DNA from: Acidobacteriota bacterium
GTDB lineage: Bacteria > Acidobacteriota > Terriglobia > Acidiferrales > UBA7541
Direction: 5' to 3'
Assembly: GCA_003223295.1 (NCBI GenBank)
Contig: QHYM01000124.1
Span: 1 to 64,000 of the forward strand
DNA: 64,000 nucleotides
Below the pieces are notes generated by a model that worked only from the letters and a program-made list of their open reading frames with translations, made no database searches and was not told where the DNA came from. The stretch's first letter is position 1. Each line of letters opens with the position of its first letter. This document shows positions 1 to 10,300 of this stretch, piece after piece. The position numbers and the translations under genes are program-made.

Positions 1-193
1 CAATGGTGATCCCCCGCTCGCGCTCTTCCGGCGCGTTGTCAATGGTGTCAAACGCCCGGAACTGCACCTTCGGGTTGTGCTTACTGAGCACCTTGGTGAT
101 CGCCGCCGTCAATGTGGTTTTGCCATGATCGATGTGCCCGATCGTCCCGATGTTCACGTGCGGCTTGCTGCGCTCGAATTTCTCCTTGGCCAT
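1..193 (-). CDS. tuf: Elongation factor Tu, N-terminal part (truncated by window edge)
   Basis: Reverse complement translates to [64 protein letters not shown], the EF-Tu N-terminus with [10 protein letters not shown]-loop. Confidence 0.97.
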   Translation of the reverse strand, partial: MAKEKFERSKPHVNIGTIGHIDHGKTTLTAAITKVLSKHNPKVQFRAFDTIDNAPEERERGITI

Positions 194-249
194 ATTTCCT
201 TCGCCTTCTGCGCCAGCCTCTAAGCGAAGCGGCGCTCCACTTCAAACTC

Positions 250-324
250 TGGAGCGGGGGACGGGATTTGAACCCGCAACCATCACCTTGGAAGAGTGAG
301 ACTCTACCGTTGAGTTACCCCCGC
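250..324 (-). tRNA. tRNA-Gly(TCC), CCA encoded
   Basis: Minus strand GCGGGGGTAACTCAACGGTAGAGTCTCACTCTTCCAAGGTGATGGTTGCGGGTTCAAATCCCGTCCCCCGCTCCA; cloverleaf, T-loop GGTTCAAATCC, anticodon TCC. Confidence 0.95.
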
Positions 325-367
325 TTAAGCCCCTCAATACTTCCTGGCCTCAGAAACCGCCTAACTC

Positions 368-443
<76 letters not shown>

Positions 444-589
444 CGAATGCGTTTCCCTATTTCCCCGTCCATCAAAAAAATTTTGTGGCGCACTCTTCCT
501 GAGCGGCGCTTGGACCGCGAATCAGACCGCTTCCGAACATCGCTGCATGCGATTGCCCTGCGGTTCCTGCTAACCCCACGACGAGAGCC

Positions 590-678
590 TGGTGGACGGG
601 GAAGGATTCGAACCTTCGTAGCCCGCAAGGAGCGGCAGATTTACAGTCTGCTGGTTTTAGCCACTCACCCACCCGTCC
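590..678 (-). tRNA. tRNA-Tyr(GTA), long variable arm, CCA encoded
   Basis: Minus strand GGACGGGTGGGTGAGTGGCTAAAACCAGCAGACTGTAAATCTGCCGCTCCTTGCGGGCTACGAAGGTTCGAATCCTTCCCCGTCCACCA; anticodon GTA, class II variable arm. Confidence 0.94.
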
Positions 679-870
679 CGCAAAATCGTTCGGGATGCAA
701 AACCCGCATCCCGCTAAACTTTTCGGACGCGAACCACGGGTTCCGAATTTTTTCTTCAACAACTTCCAGACTTTCACCGCAAAAACACAAATAGGACTCG
801 TGTCAAGAGACACCAGCCCGTTGGCTTTTGCTGCCAGATTTCGCTCCGCCTCGCTCCCCTCAAATTCCAG

Positions 871-946
871 TGGAGCTGGCGGAGGGAATTGAACCCCCGA
901 CCCTCTGATTACAAATCAGATGCTCTACCAGCTGAGCTACGCCAGC
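871..946 (-). tRNA. tRNA-Thr(TGT), CCA encoded
   Basis: Minus strand GCTGGCGTAGCTCAGCTGGTAGAGCATCTGATTTGTAATCAGAGGGTCGGGGGTTCAATTCCCTCCGCCAGCTCCA; anticodon TGT. Confidence 0.95.
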
Positions 947-963
947 GCCGCTCAAACCGAGTA

Positions 964-993
964 AGCATACCAGAAGAGGTATTAGAATTGCAA
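964..993 (-). promoter_or_regulatory. sigma70-type promoter of the tRNA-tuf operon
   Basis: Minus strand TTGCAA-18 nt-TATGCT; the -10 ends about 17 nt upstream of the first tRNA (946). Confidence 0.65.
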
Positions 994-1244
994 GGAGGGG
1001 TTGCTCGATTCGAGCACGTGGGTGACCAGTGCTGTGGAAATCCTGCCAGGCCATGCCCACGCTGACAAGACCTATCCTGATTCCCTTCTATAATTTAGCA
1101 TAAACTCTAGAGAACGGGAACCAACCTTCATCGGCAATGCAAGATTCTCACAATTTGCAAGCGCTTCCACATGCGATTTTGATGTTGCGAGAGGACGCCG
1201 CATGGGAAGATCGCGGATGGTGAAACGCAAGTGGTGCCAATGAA

Positions 1245-2321
1245 ATGAACAAGCGCGAATGGGTGGCCCTGGGCGCCGGCTTGGTTCTTGGAACTGCGGG
1301 GGCTCTTTATACGTATCAGCGGTACGCCGCACACAGTTCCTCCGGCCGCGGTGATCTGTTGGAAATAATGCCGGCCGATGCCGGTGCTGTGCTTTTCGTG
1401 GAGCTCGCCGAACTGCGCACCGCTCCTTTTGTCGCGCAACTCTATGAGTGGGCGCCCCAACCACAGCCCGATGAGGACTACGCGCAATTCTTGAATGAGA
1501 CCGGGTTCCACTACGAGCGAGACCTTGACCACCTCGCCATTGCGTTTGGGAAAGCCGGACAGGATTCTACTTTTTTCGCTGTAGCCGACGGAAGATTCGA
1601 TCGCAAAAAAATCTCCGGGCTGGCCATCAAATCAGGAACCGTCGAGAAGCACGCCGGTCGCGAGATTTTCGCAATTCCCGAAAGCGGTGGCGCAAAAAAG
1701 ATTTATTTTACATTTCTGGGCAACGAGCGGATGGCCATAACTGATCGCGATGATCTCGGCCAGATTTTAAGCGCCAGGAAACGAAGTGAAGATAGCACGG
1801 AATGGCGGGTCCGTTTCCAACGCCTGGCGGGATCTCCTGTCTTCGCTGTGATTCGTCAGGACGCCGCGCCGGGTGCGGCATTATCGTCACAAGCTCCAGG
1901 AGGCTTTCGTTCTCCGCAGCTCTCCACCATGTTGGACCAATTGCAGTGGATCACACTGGCAGGAAAACCGGAGAACGACCGCTTGCGTATCGTCGCGGAG
2001 GGAGAATGTACTTCCGAGGAAACCACACGTCGAGCCGCTGATCTGCTGAATGGCGTCCTGGTTCTGGCAGAATCCGGCTTGAATGATGCCAAGACCCGGC
2101 GGCAGTTGGACCCGTCCTTGCGAGAGGCCTTCTTGGCGCTATTGAAAGGTGCGGACGTCTCGAAAATTGACCGAGGGGATACGAAGTCTGTCCGGCTGGC
2201 GTTTGAGATCACGCCGGCTTTTCTGGAATCCGCTCGCCGGTTTTCAACCGGCCCACCGAGTGCCGCGCCTGCCAAGCCTGCTCCGGGAAACGCGGCGCAC
2301 TCAAGCAAAGGCCACACCTAA
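1245..2321 (+). CDS. Hypothetical protein with N-terminal membrane/signal segment (DUF3352-like style)
   Basis: 358-aa ORF, hydrophobic N-terminus WVALGAGLVLGTAGALYTY, no good competing ORF. Confidence 0.75.
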   Translation: MNKREWVALGAGLVLGTAGALYTYQRYAAHSSSGRGDLLEIMPADAGAVLFVELAELRTAPFVAQLYEWAPQPQPDEDYAQFLNETGFHYERDLDHLAIAFGKAGQDSTFFAVADGRFDRKKISGLAIKSGTVEKHAGREIFAIPESGGAKKIYFTFLGNERMAITDRDDLGQILSARKRSEDSTEWRVRFQRLAGSPVFAVIRQDAAPGAALSSQAPGGFRSPQLSTMLDQLQWITLAGKPENDRLRIVAEGECTSEETTRRAADLLNGVLVLAESGLNDAKTRRQLDPSLREAFLALLKGADVSKIDRGDTKSVRLAFEITPAFLESARRFSTGPPSAAPAKPAPGNAAHSSKGHT

Positions 2322-2365
2322 GACCCACAAGAACGAGCAGGTCCGCGGATTGTGTACGATCGAAA

Positions 2366-2390
2366 AACAAAAAAGCGGGCCAGCGCCCGC
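2366..2390 (-). terminator. Rho-independent terminator downstream of the M23 peptidase gene
   Basis: Minus strand GCGGGC-GCTG-GCCCGC followed by TTTTTTG; lies 32 nt past the stop of the 2422..3309 gene. Confidence 0.75.
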
Positions 2391-2421
2391 ATCACCTTAC
2401 GACTATTTTAATTCGAATTCC

Positions 2422-3309
2422 CTAATCGCCCGCCGCGGTTGACTTCATGTATCGCCAAGGATTCACCGGCGCGTTGTTTACTCGAACCTCGTAGTGTACG
2501 TGCGGCCCGGTGGAGCGCCCACTAATGCCGGTGTACCCTACGACCTCACCGCGCTTAATGCGCGAACCAACCACTGCCGAAAATGCCGAAAGGTGCGCGT
2601 ACCAGGTGGTGATGCCAAATCCATGATCAATCACCACCAAACGGCCGTAACCCGCGTGGTTTTCCGCGATGGTAATCACGCCGTCCGCTGTCGCATGGAC
2701 CGGAGCGCCGTAGTCCGAGGCCACGTCCACGCCCGTATGGAACGCACCTTCCCCGCTGAAGGGATCGAGGCGCTCGCCGAAGCTATCCGTGATGTGGCCC
2801 ATCACCGGCCAAATCGAAGGCGTGTAGGTGGAATCCGCGAAGCTCAGTGGGGAAAGCAAATGGAGTCCGCCGCTGGAAACAGCGATCACCGCAGCATTGC
2901 GCTTCAGGAAGGTGTACTGCTCGATGGAACGGTCGAACGCGTCCTGCGAGTCCGCCGGGTTGTCGCTCTGATCGAACGCCGCGGGATGATACCGCAGCAC
3001 GCCGTAGGTCATGGCTACTTCAGTCGCGAGAGATTGGAGGGAATCGAGGCGCTGGTTGGCATCGTTGACGGTGGCTTGCAACTGGCGGTATTGCTGGGTT
3101 CGCGTTTCCAATTCGTGCCGCACTGCGTTGTAATTACCGACTTTCCAGAGCATCCGGGAGTAAGACGCCACGGCGGCGGTTACGCTGACAGCGCCAATCA
3201 AAGCCAGAATGGCGACCCCGTGTATTAGGTAGGCTGGTACCACGACTTTCCGGAGCTTCCCCGGAGTGGACGCTATAAAGAATGTATAGCTCTTGCCTCG
3301 CATGCTCAC
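2422..3309 (-). CDS. M23 family metallopeptidase (peptidoglycan endopeptidase), N-terminal TM and coiled coil
   Basis: C-terminal FHTGVDVASDYGAPVHATADGVI...GYGRLVVIDHGFGITTWYAHLS...GRSTGPHVHYEVRVN typical of LytM/M23. GTG at 3309; ATG at 3303 is an alternative start. Confidence 0.93.
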   Translation of the reverse strand: MSMRGKSYTFFIASTPGKLRKVVVPAYLIHGVAILALIGAVSVTAAVASYSRMLWKVGNYNAVRHELETRTQQYRQLQATVNDANQRLDSLQSLATEVAMTYGVLRYHPAAFDQSDNPADSQDAFDRSIEQYTFLKRNAAVIAVSSGGLHLLSPLSFADSTYTPSIWPVMGHITDSFGERLDPFSGEGAFHTGVDVASDYGAPVHATADGVITIAENHAGYGRLVVIDHGFGITTWYAHLSAFSAVVGSRIKRGEVVGYTGISGRSTGPHVHYEVRVNNAPVNPWRYMKSTAAGD

Positions 3310-3667
3310 CTAGAGGCCTTTGGGGCCTTGGTACTCGCCATTCGCGGGCGACTCACCCGGGTACCCGCGCAAAGCGGAAACACTACGCATCGGAACCGAG
3401 GGGGTTGGTTCGCGACAGTGCCCATACTAGTTTTTGCAAAAGTGTTCGTCAACCCTGATTTTAGTACCAGTCCGGTACAGGCGGTGCTAACTCGTTCCCT
3501 GTACCTAGGGACAGGTACTAGCCTTTCGGAATCCCTTCGCGTGCAATCTTGACCGCCAATGAGCAGACCAGAGATACGAAAGTACGCTATAACCTTGTGC
3601 GGCTGTAATTTCAAACCGTAACGGAGAGAGAAAAGGGCCAAGAATCTCCTTTGGTTAGGTCACGAGA

Positions 3668-4684
3668 GTGCGCGAGAGAGAGTTGATCGAGAAAACCGGC
3701 AGGGCATTGAGCGGACGACACACTGCCGCACGAGAAGTTCGCGTAGGGATAGGCGACGATGCTGCGGTATTTCGTCCCACTGCAGGGCACGAAACCCTGC
3801 TCACCTGCGACTGGTTCCTGGAGGGAACTCATTTCCTACGCGAAAAGCATCCGGCCACTTCGGTAGGTTGGAAATGCCTCGCCCGGGCTGTGAGCGACAT
3901 CGCGGCCATGGGCGGCGTTCCCCGCTGCTTCCTCTTGAGTTTGGCGCTTCCTGCCTCCCACACCGGGCGCTGGGTGGGCGAATTCCTGGACGGCCTGCGC
4001 CGCGCGTCGCGGAAATTTCAGTGCCTCTTGGCGGGGGGAGACACGACGCGCTGTGATGAGATTCTGATCAATGTTACGGTTTTCGGTGAAGTGCAAACGG
4101 GCCGCGCCGTCCTTCGCTCAGGAGCTCGCCCCGGCGATCTTATTTACGTGACCGGGCGCTTGGGAGAGGCCGAGCTGGGGCTCCAGCTTCTGAAGCGCAG
4201 CCGACAGAGTGCAAGTTCCAGGGATCGGTACATGAAGAAGCATCTTTACCCAGAGCCTCGGCTAGCCCTGGGACATTGGCTGGTCAAAAAGCAGCTTGCC
4301 AGCGCCATGATGGACCTTTCTGACGGCCTCTCGAGCGATCTGTCGCGTCTGTGCGCCGCGAGCGGTGTGGGGGCCCGGCTGGAAATGGCCAAGATTCCTG
4401 TCAGGCAAACTATGCATAGCAATACAAAGGACCTGGCTGCTGCCCTCCAGCTTGCTTTGCATGGCGGCGATGACTATGAATTGCTTTTCACGGTGCCGCG
4501 CAAGCGGGCGAATTCTCTGCCGCGATCGTTCAGAGGCCTGCCCCTCACACAGATTGGAATCGTCACTGCTGACAAAAAGATTATTCTCGTGAATGAAAAC
4601 GGTCGCGAACAACAACTCGATCCCGGCGGCTGGGATCCATTCAGGGCCCGACGCTTGACAGCTGGATTGCGCCCCTATTCATAA
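3668..4684 (+). CDS. thiL: Thiamine-monophosphate kinase
   Basis: IGDDAAVF motif, TCDWFLEGTHF, LAGGDTTR, DLSDGLSSDLSRLC, HGGDDYELLFTV; GTG start. Confidence 0.92.
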   Translation: MRERELIEKTGRALSGRHTAAREVRVGIGDDAAVFRPTAGHETLLTCDWFLEGTHFLREKHPATSVGWKCLARAVSDIAAMGGVPRCFLLSLALPASHTGRWVGEFLDGLRRASRKFQCLLAGGDTTRCDEILINVTVFGEVQTGRAVLRSGARPGDLIYVTGRLGEAELGLQLLKRSRQSASSRDRYMKKHLYPEPRLALGHWLVKKQLASAMMDLSDGLSSDLSRLCAASGVGARLEMAKIPVRQTMHSNTKDLAAALQLALHGGDDYELLFTVPRKRANSLPRSFRGLPLTQIGIVTADKKIILVNENGREQQLDPGGWDPFRARRLTAGLRPYS

Positions 4685-7152
4685 CGCAGCGCAATCAGAG
4701 GATCGAGGCGCGATGCGCGTCGTGCCGGAAGCCAGCATGCCAGCAACCCGGTGAGCAGGAGCACTATCGGCACGCTCACAAGCGTCCACAGGTCGTATGC
4801 AGACACACCCCACAGTTGCGTGGCGATCACGCGCCCCAGCGCCACGCTGGCCATCAATCCAAGGACCACGCCAATCCCCACGAGCCGCAGTCCCATGCGA
4901 ATCACCATTCCCAGCACGTCCGCCCCTTCCGCTCCCAGCGCCATGCGAATCCCAATCTCCTGCGTTCTCCGCGTCGTCGTGTACGCCAGCACGCTGTAGA
5001 CGCCAATGGTTACCAGGACCAGCCCGATGGCCCCGAAAATCGTCATTAGGAAAAATCCAAACCGCGGCCCGGCGAAGGAAAACTGGCTGATGTAGCCTTC
5101 CAGCGTTCCTGTAAGCGTCAGCGCCACGTTTCTGTCGGTGGCCCAAATCTCGTGCTCCACCGCGTTCATCATGGTCATCGGTTCTCTCTCGGTGCGCACC
5201 AGGATTCCCCGGAACGCGGAGCCCGTCACCGTGTACGGAATCCAGATTTCCGGCTCAATCGGCTCTTGCAGCCCGCGGTTCTTCACGTCCGCTACGAGCC
5301 CGATAATTTGAAACACCGGCTCTTTCACCGGGTCTTCAAACTGTTCCAGTTGCGCGATGCGAATCTGCTTCCCGATTGGATTGTCGTTCCCCAAATACTT
5401 GCGCACAAGGGTTTGATTCACGACCGCCAGCTTCTGCGCTCCGTTGACTTCCGCTTCCGTGAACGGCCGGCCATCCACGAACTGAATCTTCAACACCGGA
5501 AAGTATCCCGCGCTGCACAGTTGAAACATTGCGTTCCATTTGTCGGCGTGCGTCTTTCCTGGAATCTCGATGTCGCTCGGGATTCCTCCATAAGGCGGGA
5601 GCGTACTCGTTTCCGTGGCTTCGACGACACCGGGCAGGGCCTTGAGCCTGTGAAGCAGTGGCCGGTAAAATCCCATAACTTGAGCCGCTGTTTTGTATCG
5701 GTCCACGGGCAGGGGAAGCCTGGCCACCAGAACGTGATCGGGGCGCAATCCCAACTTCACGTCCCGCAGCGCTACAAAACTGCGCATTAGCAACCCAGCG
5801 CCCACCAACAGGGTCAGCGAAAGCCCCACTTCCAAAACCACAACGGCATCGCGCAATCGTCCATGTTGGAACCCGCCGCTCATGCCCTTGCCGCTATCCC
5901 GCAGCGGATCGTTCAAATCTTTGCGCGCCGCTTTCAATGCCGGCACCAGGCCAAACAACAGCGCCGTCAGCACGGCCACGCCTAAAGTAAACAGCAGCAC
6001 AGGCGTATTCAGCTGGATCACCGCTTCGGCCGGAATAATACGCTGCGGCATCAGCGCGACAAGAGATTTCAGCCCTCCCCACGCCAGCAGTGTCCCTACC
6101 GCTGCACCACCTATCGCCAAGATCATGCTTTCCACAAGCAGCTGCCGGATCAATCTCCAGCGGTTCGCACCAAGCGCGGCGCGTATCGCAAACTCCTTCT
6201 CCCGAGTAGTTGCGCGTGCCAGCAACAAATTCGCCACGTTTCCGCAGCCGATCAAGAGCAGCAATCCTACGGCCGCCAAGACAATGAAGAGCGTCGTCTT
6301 GAATTGGCCTACCACCAGATTGGTCAACGACTCCAAATGCACCGTGAAATGCTTCGGATAGTCCTTGGGGTACACTTTCGCTAGACGGTTGGCCACGACC
6401 GTAAAGTCCGCTTCCGCTTCCTTCATCGAAACGCCCGGCTTCAAGTGTCCTAACATGAACCAGAATTGCGGGAACGCCCCTGCCACAGCGGTCGTCGCAC
6501 TCGCGCGCTCCGGTTTTTTCGGGATCCACATATCCGCGTCGCCCCAGCCAAACCGGGGCGGCATGATCCCTACGAGCGTCCTCGGCACGTCATTTAATAT
6601 AAAAGTTTTGTTAACGATTGCCGGATCAGCGCCAAAGTTCTTCACCCAAGTCTTGTAGCGCAGCACGAACACGGGTGGCGCACCGGGCTCGTAATCCGCT
6701 GGCTGCATGACTCGTCCGAGCAGCGCAGGCATCCCGAGGAATTCAAACGTTCCGGGCGTAACGTAATTCCCGTTGAATTGCTGGGTGCCTTCTCCTGAGC
6801 GATAGAGCACGTCCAGATTGTCGTTGGCGATGGCCCGGTCAAATACATGATTCTGTTCGACATAGTCCAGGAATTCCGGCCCACTGAACCCAGCACGCCC
6901 ACCGGGCTCATTCCGTTCGGTGTCATGGATTTGCACGGACATGAAGCGCTGCGCATCCGGGTAGGGGAAGGGCTCCATCATGATGTTATCGATGACGCTG
7001 AAAATGGCCGTCGAAGCGCCAATCCCCAAAGCCAGCGTGATGATCGCTACCGTCGCAAACCCTGGCGTCTTCCTCAGGTTTCTAAACGCATACCGGATGT
7101 CCTGCCCTAGTGTTTCCATGATGAACCCTCTTCCGTTGCGGCGGTTGCCCAA
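4675..7152 (-). CDS. ABC transporter permease (MacB/FtsX, ADOP-type, two permease halves)
   Basis: METLGQDIRYAFRNLRKTPGFATVAIITLALGIGASTAIFSVIDNIM; LLLLIGCGNVANLLLARATTREKEFAIRAALGA; C-terminal TRRTQEIGIRMALGA. Likely start at internal Met near 7119. Confidence 0.93.
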   Translation of the reverse strand: MGNRRNGRGFIMETLGQDIRYAFRNLRKTPGFATVAIITLALGIGASTAIFSVIDNIMMEPFPYPDAQRFMSVQIHDTERNEPGGRAGFSGPEFLDYVEQNHVFDRAIANDNLDVLYRSGEGTQQFNGNYVTPGTFEFLGMPALLGRVMQPADYEPGAPPVFVLRYKTWVKNFGADPAIVNKTFILNDVPRTLVGIMPPRFGWGDADMWIPKKPERASATTAVAGAFPQFWFMLGHLKPGVSMKEAEADFTVVANRLAKVYPKDYPKHFTVHLESLTNLVVGQFKTTLFIVLAAVGLLLLIGCGNVANLLLARATTREKEFAIRAALGANRWRLIRQLLVESMILAIGGAAVGTLLAWGGLKSLVALMPQRIIPAEAVIQLNTPVLLFTLGVAVLTALLFGLVPALKAARKDLNDPLRDSGKGMSGGFQHGRLRDAVVVLEVGLSLTLLVGAGLLMRSFVALRDVKLGLRPDHVLVARLPLPVDRYKTAAQVMGFYRPLLHRLKALPGVVEATETSTLPPYGGIPSDIEIPGKTHADKWNAMFQLCSAGYFPVLKIQFVDGRPFTEAEVNGAQKLAVVNQTLVRKYLGNDNPIGKQIRIAQLEQFEDPVKEPVFQIIGLVADVKNRGLQEPIEPEIWIPYTVTGSAFRGILVRTEREPMTMMNAVEHEIWATDRNVALTLTGTLEGYISQFSFAGPRFGFFLMTIFGAIGLVLVTIGVYSVLAYTTTRRTQEIGIRMALGAEGADVLGMVIRMGLRLVGIGVVLGLMASVALGRVIATQLWGVSAYDLWTLVSVPIVLLLTGLLACWLPARRASRLDPLIALRYE

Positions 7153-7316
7153 GCCCGGCGCAACTTCCTACCTAGACTTACGCACACGCCGGTCATAATG
7201 TTCGACGCCGCCAAGCTCAAAAAGTTCCGCGCGCAAATCAAGCGCTACAAGTCGAGCTGAACAGCTTGAGGCCCCATGTGATCGTCTGGAAAACCTGAAA
7301 AAAGCGGACTGAAATG

Positions 7317-7356
7317 AAAAACCGGGAAGCCAAGTGATGTTTGCCTCCCGGTTTTT
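7317..7356 (-). terminator. Terminator hairpin (symmetrical) downstream of the TonB-dependent receptor gene
   Basis: AAAAACCGGGA...TCCCGGTTTTT inverted repeat; 17 nt past the stop of 7373..11350; T-tract on both strands. Confidence 0.8.
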
Positions 7357-7372
7357 CTGGATTTGTTAGATA

Positions 7373-10300
7373 TCAGAAGGAGATGCGCAAGCCGAATTGA
7401 ATCCAGCGACTCCCCTGAGTGCGATCGGCAGGAATTAATTCCTGACTGATCACGCCAAAGGTTGCCGGATTTTGGAGATTCAGCGTCGGCTGGAAGAAAT
7501 TGACATGGTTGAAGATGTTGAAGAAGTCCGCTGAAATTTCCACTCTGAATCGTTCGTGGAACGAAGTTGTCTTCCCTAGGCGCGTGTCCAGGTTCCAGAG
7601 TCCCAGGCCGCGGAGAGGGTTGCCAGTTCCGTCGCGACCATCCGTACTGATATTGACCGCGCGGAAATCACCAGCAACGGCACCTGGATTCGCGAAGAGA
7701 TTGAGACCGGTACCACTCAAGTTTGCGCCGCAGTTCGGACCATCACCCGCGGAGCCGAATCCGTTGCTGCTGCAGACACCGCCGTGGGTGCCAGCGCCTA
7801 GATTCGTGCTCACGAGAGGGATCGCATTCAAGGTATTCGCAAAGAATCCACCGCCCGAGTCGCCGTCAACGACGGCAAGCGGCGGCCCGCTTGTAGCGCG
7901 GAAAACGCCAGAAACGTACCATCCGCCAATGATTTTGTTGGCGATGTTGTTTCCAAAGCTGAACCTATGACCGTTTCCAGCAGGCAGATCATAGTTGAAA
8001 ACAGCGTTGAAAACATGAGTGCGGTCAAAAAGAGACGGCCCGTATTGGAAGCTAGGATTAAAGCTGTTGGCGTAAGTGCCAGCGTTGTTCTGCACGGTGC
8101 CGACCTGGTCTAATGACTTGGAGAAAGTGTAGTTCAAGTCGAATTGCAAGCCATGCGACGGACGTTTGCGCAGCGTAAATGTCGCGGCGTGATAGTTAGA
8201 CAGATCGTTGTGCGTGCGCATGAACAAGGCAAAATTAATCTGATGGTTGTTAAAAGTCGGCATACCGAGCGCCTGTCGGTCGCCGTCGATAACCCCGAAA
8301 ACCGAACCTACCGATTGGCTCAGGAAGGCCGAAGCTGCTTGAGTTGCCAGGCAATCCGTGGGCGTAGAACAACTTGCCCCGATGATGCCCGCGTTAAGGC
8401 CCGCCAACTGATTATTGAACCAGGGCTGGTCCGTCACCGGCTTGTTCGCTGCAAGTTCGTGCGCCACGGCGTCAAAAGCTTGCGCAAACGTTTGCCCGGA
8501 GGCTTTATCGAGGAACTTGTAGGGAGAAGAGTCAAAATCGACGCTGTTGGGCAAATTCCGGCCCAAGCGGCCGATATAGCCTACCTCTATCAGCATGTTC
8601 CCGGGCAACTCGCGCTGAACCGTAAAATCTATGCTGTAGCTCTTGCCGACCTTGAAGTTCGGGTCGACCGCGAAAGAGAGGTTTTCTCCGCCGAGAGCGG
8701 GGATGATCGGCGAGGTGACTGGTGGAACCGCAGGCACAGGTAGACTTCCGTCCACGCCAACACGGAATCCGGAAACCCCGATGTTGCCGGACCCTACCGC
8801 GGCATTGCAGCCAGGGCCAGTAGAGCCAGCATCCAGATTGCACGGTGGAGTAGGCAAGACAAGAGTCTGAGCGAAGCCAACGCCAAGTTGTGGAATCTCT
8901 ACGCTCTGGACATTATTCACGCGATCGTAATAGATCCCGAAGCCCGCACGGATCACGGTCCTGCCGGCACCGAAGAGTTTTCCGCGTTTCCCATCGCCGT
9001 AGGATGGACTCCAGGCAATCGAGAGGCGCGGCGCAATGTCGCCATAATCAGTGTTCCAGATAGAGCTGCGGCCCGAATTCTTGATGGGGAGATAGCCGAT
9101 GGTTGGGTTAAATACCTGCCCAGCGGCAGCGGCTTGCATTTTCGCTTGGATGTAGCCAGCCGCAGTCAGAATTTTGCCGGTGCTGGTGTCAATCTCAAAA
9201 GTTTGCTGATTGTGTGCTTCCGACGGCGGGGTCTGCCAACCGTAACCCAGTCCGTAAGTAAGGGTCAGAGTCGACTTGATCCGCCAGGTATCTTGAGCGT
9301 AGAAGTCGTACGCTTGCTGATTGGTATTAGCAATCAGAGGAGTCCCAAAGGGCTGCGGGTTCAAGCCTCCGTCGCGCACCGCAAGCACATTCACGTTATC
9401 GACGATTCCCAGAGTAGCTGCATACAGACGGTCCCATCTCAGAACATCTGTGGGCTGCAAGCAAAAGGTGGTTAGGGTCGAAGTGCAAGAGGGCGGCCGA
9501 TTCGCCGCCGGAATAGTCTGATTCGTGCCAAACACGTCCGCATCTTCGGTGGCGACGAGGGAGGCCAGGGAACCAACGACTTTATCGTTGCGCTGGGCGA
9601 TGAGAGGCAACCAACGAACATCGCCTCCCGCGGCGATCGTGTGCCTGCCATGAATATGGGTGAAGTTGTCGACGAGCTGTTTGTTGCGTTGGAAGTTTCC
9701 CTGCGTCCGGGCACGCTGGGTATCCACGTCGATCGGCACGTCAATCAGGCCGGTTGCCGCGAGGCCCGGCGCTTGCGCAATGAAGCCCGCCGACGTGTCG
9801 GTACCATTAAGCGCAAGAAGCGTCGCGGAAGCACTAGGTGACAAGCCAGGGAGGAAGACGCGGCTCCGAATCCAGCCATAGCGCACAACATTGCTGGTGG
9901 AAGAATTGAAGGCATAGTCCAACGCCCCAATTGCGCCGTCACCTCGCGTGTCATTCCCGCTTGTTGCGATGGTCTTGCCATTGAGGGTGTCTATCTGCGT
10001 GGAAGTTGTCGTAAGTGCCCTTGAATAAATATAGCGGCCGAAGAAGTGCGCCTTCTGCGTTAAATTATGATCCAGCCGAAAAGTAACATAGTCATCCTTG
10101 ACAGGCGTCGACGCGCTGGCAACAAATCCTGTCGTATTGTTTCCGTCAACCCCGGGCAAACTGGCGTTGTTACCAGCGGGGTCGAGTTGATACAACGCCT
10201 GGATTGTGGGGCTGATCCCGATACCCCGTGGATCGCAAGCGAGGTTTGCGCTTGGCCCGCAGGCCGTGGAAGTGGCCAGGTCGTACTGCCTTACCACCCC

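Noticed and set aside
2494-3228. 244-aa plus-strand ORF
   Set aside because: Antisense to the M23 peptidase; no recognisable domain.
5152-5790. 212-aa plus-strand ORF
   Set aside because: Antisense to the ABC permease; His/Arg-rich shadow ORF.
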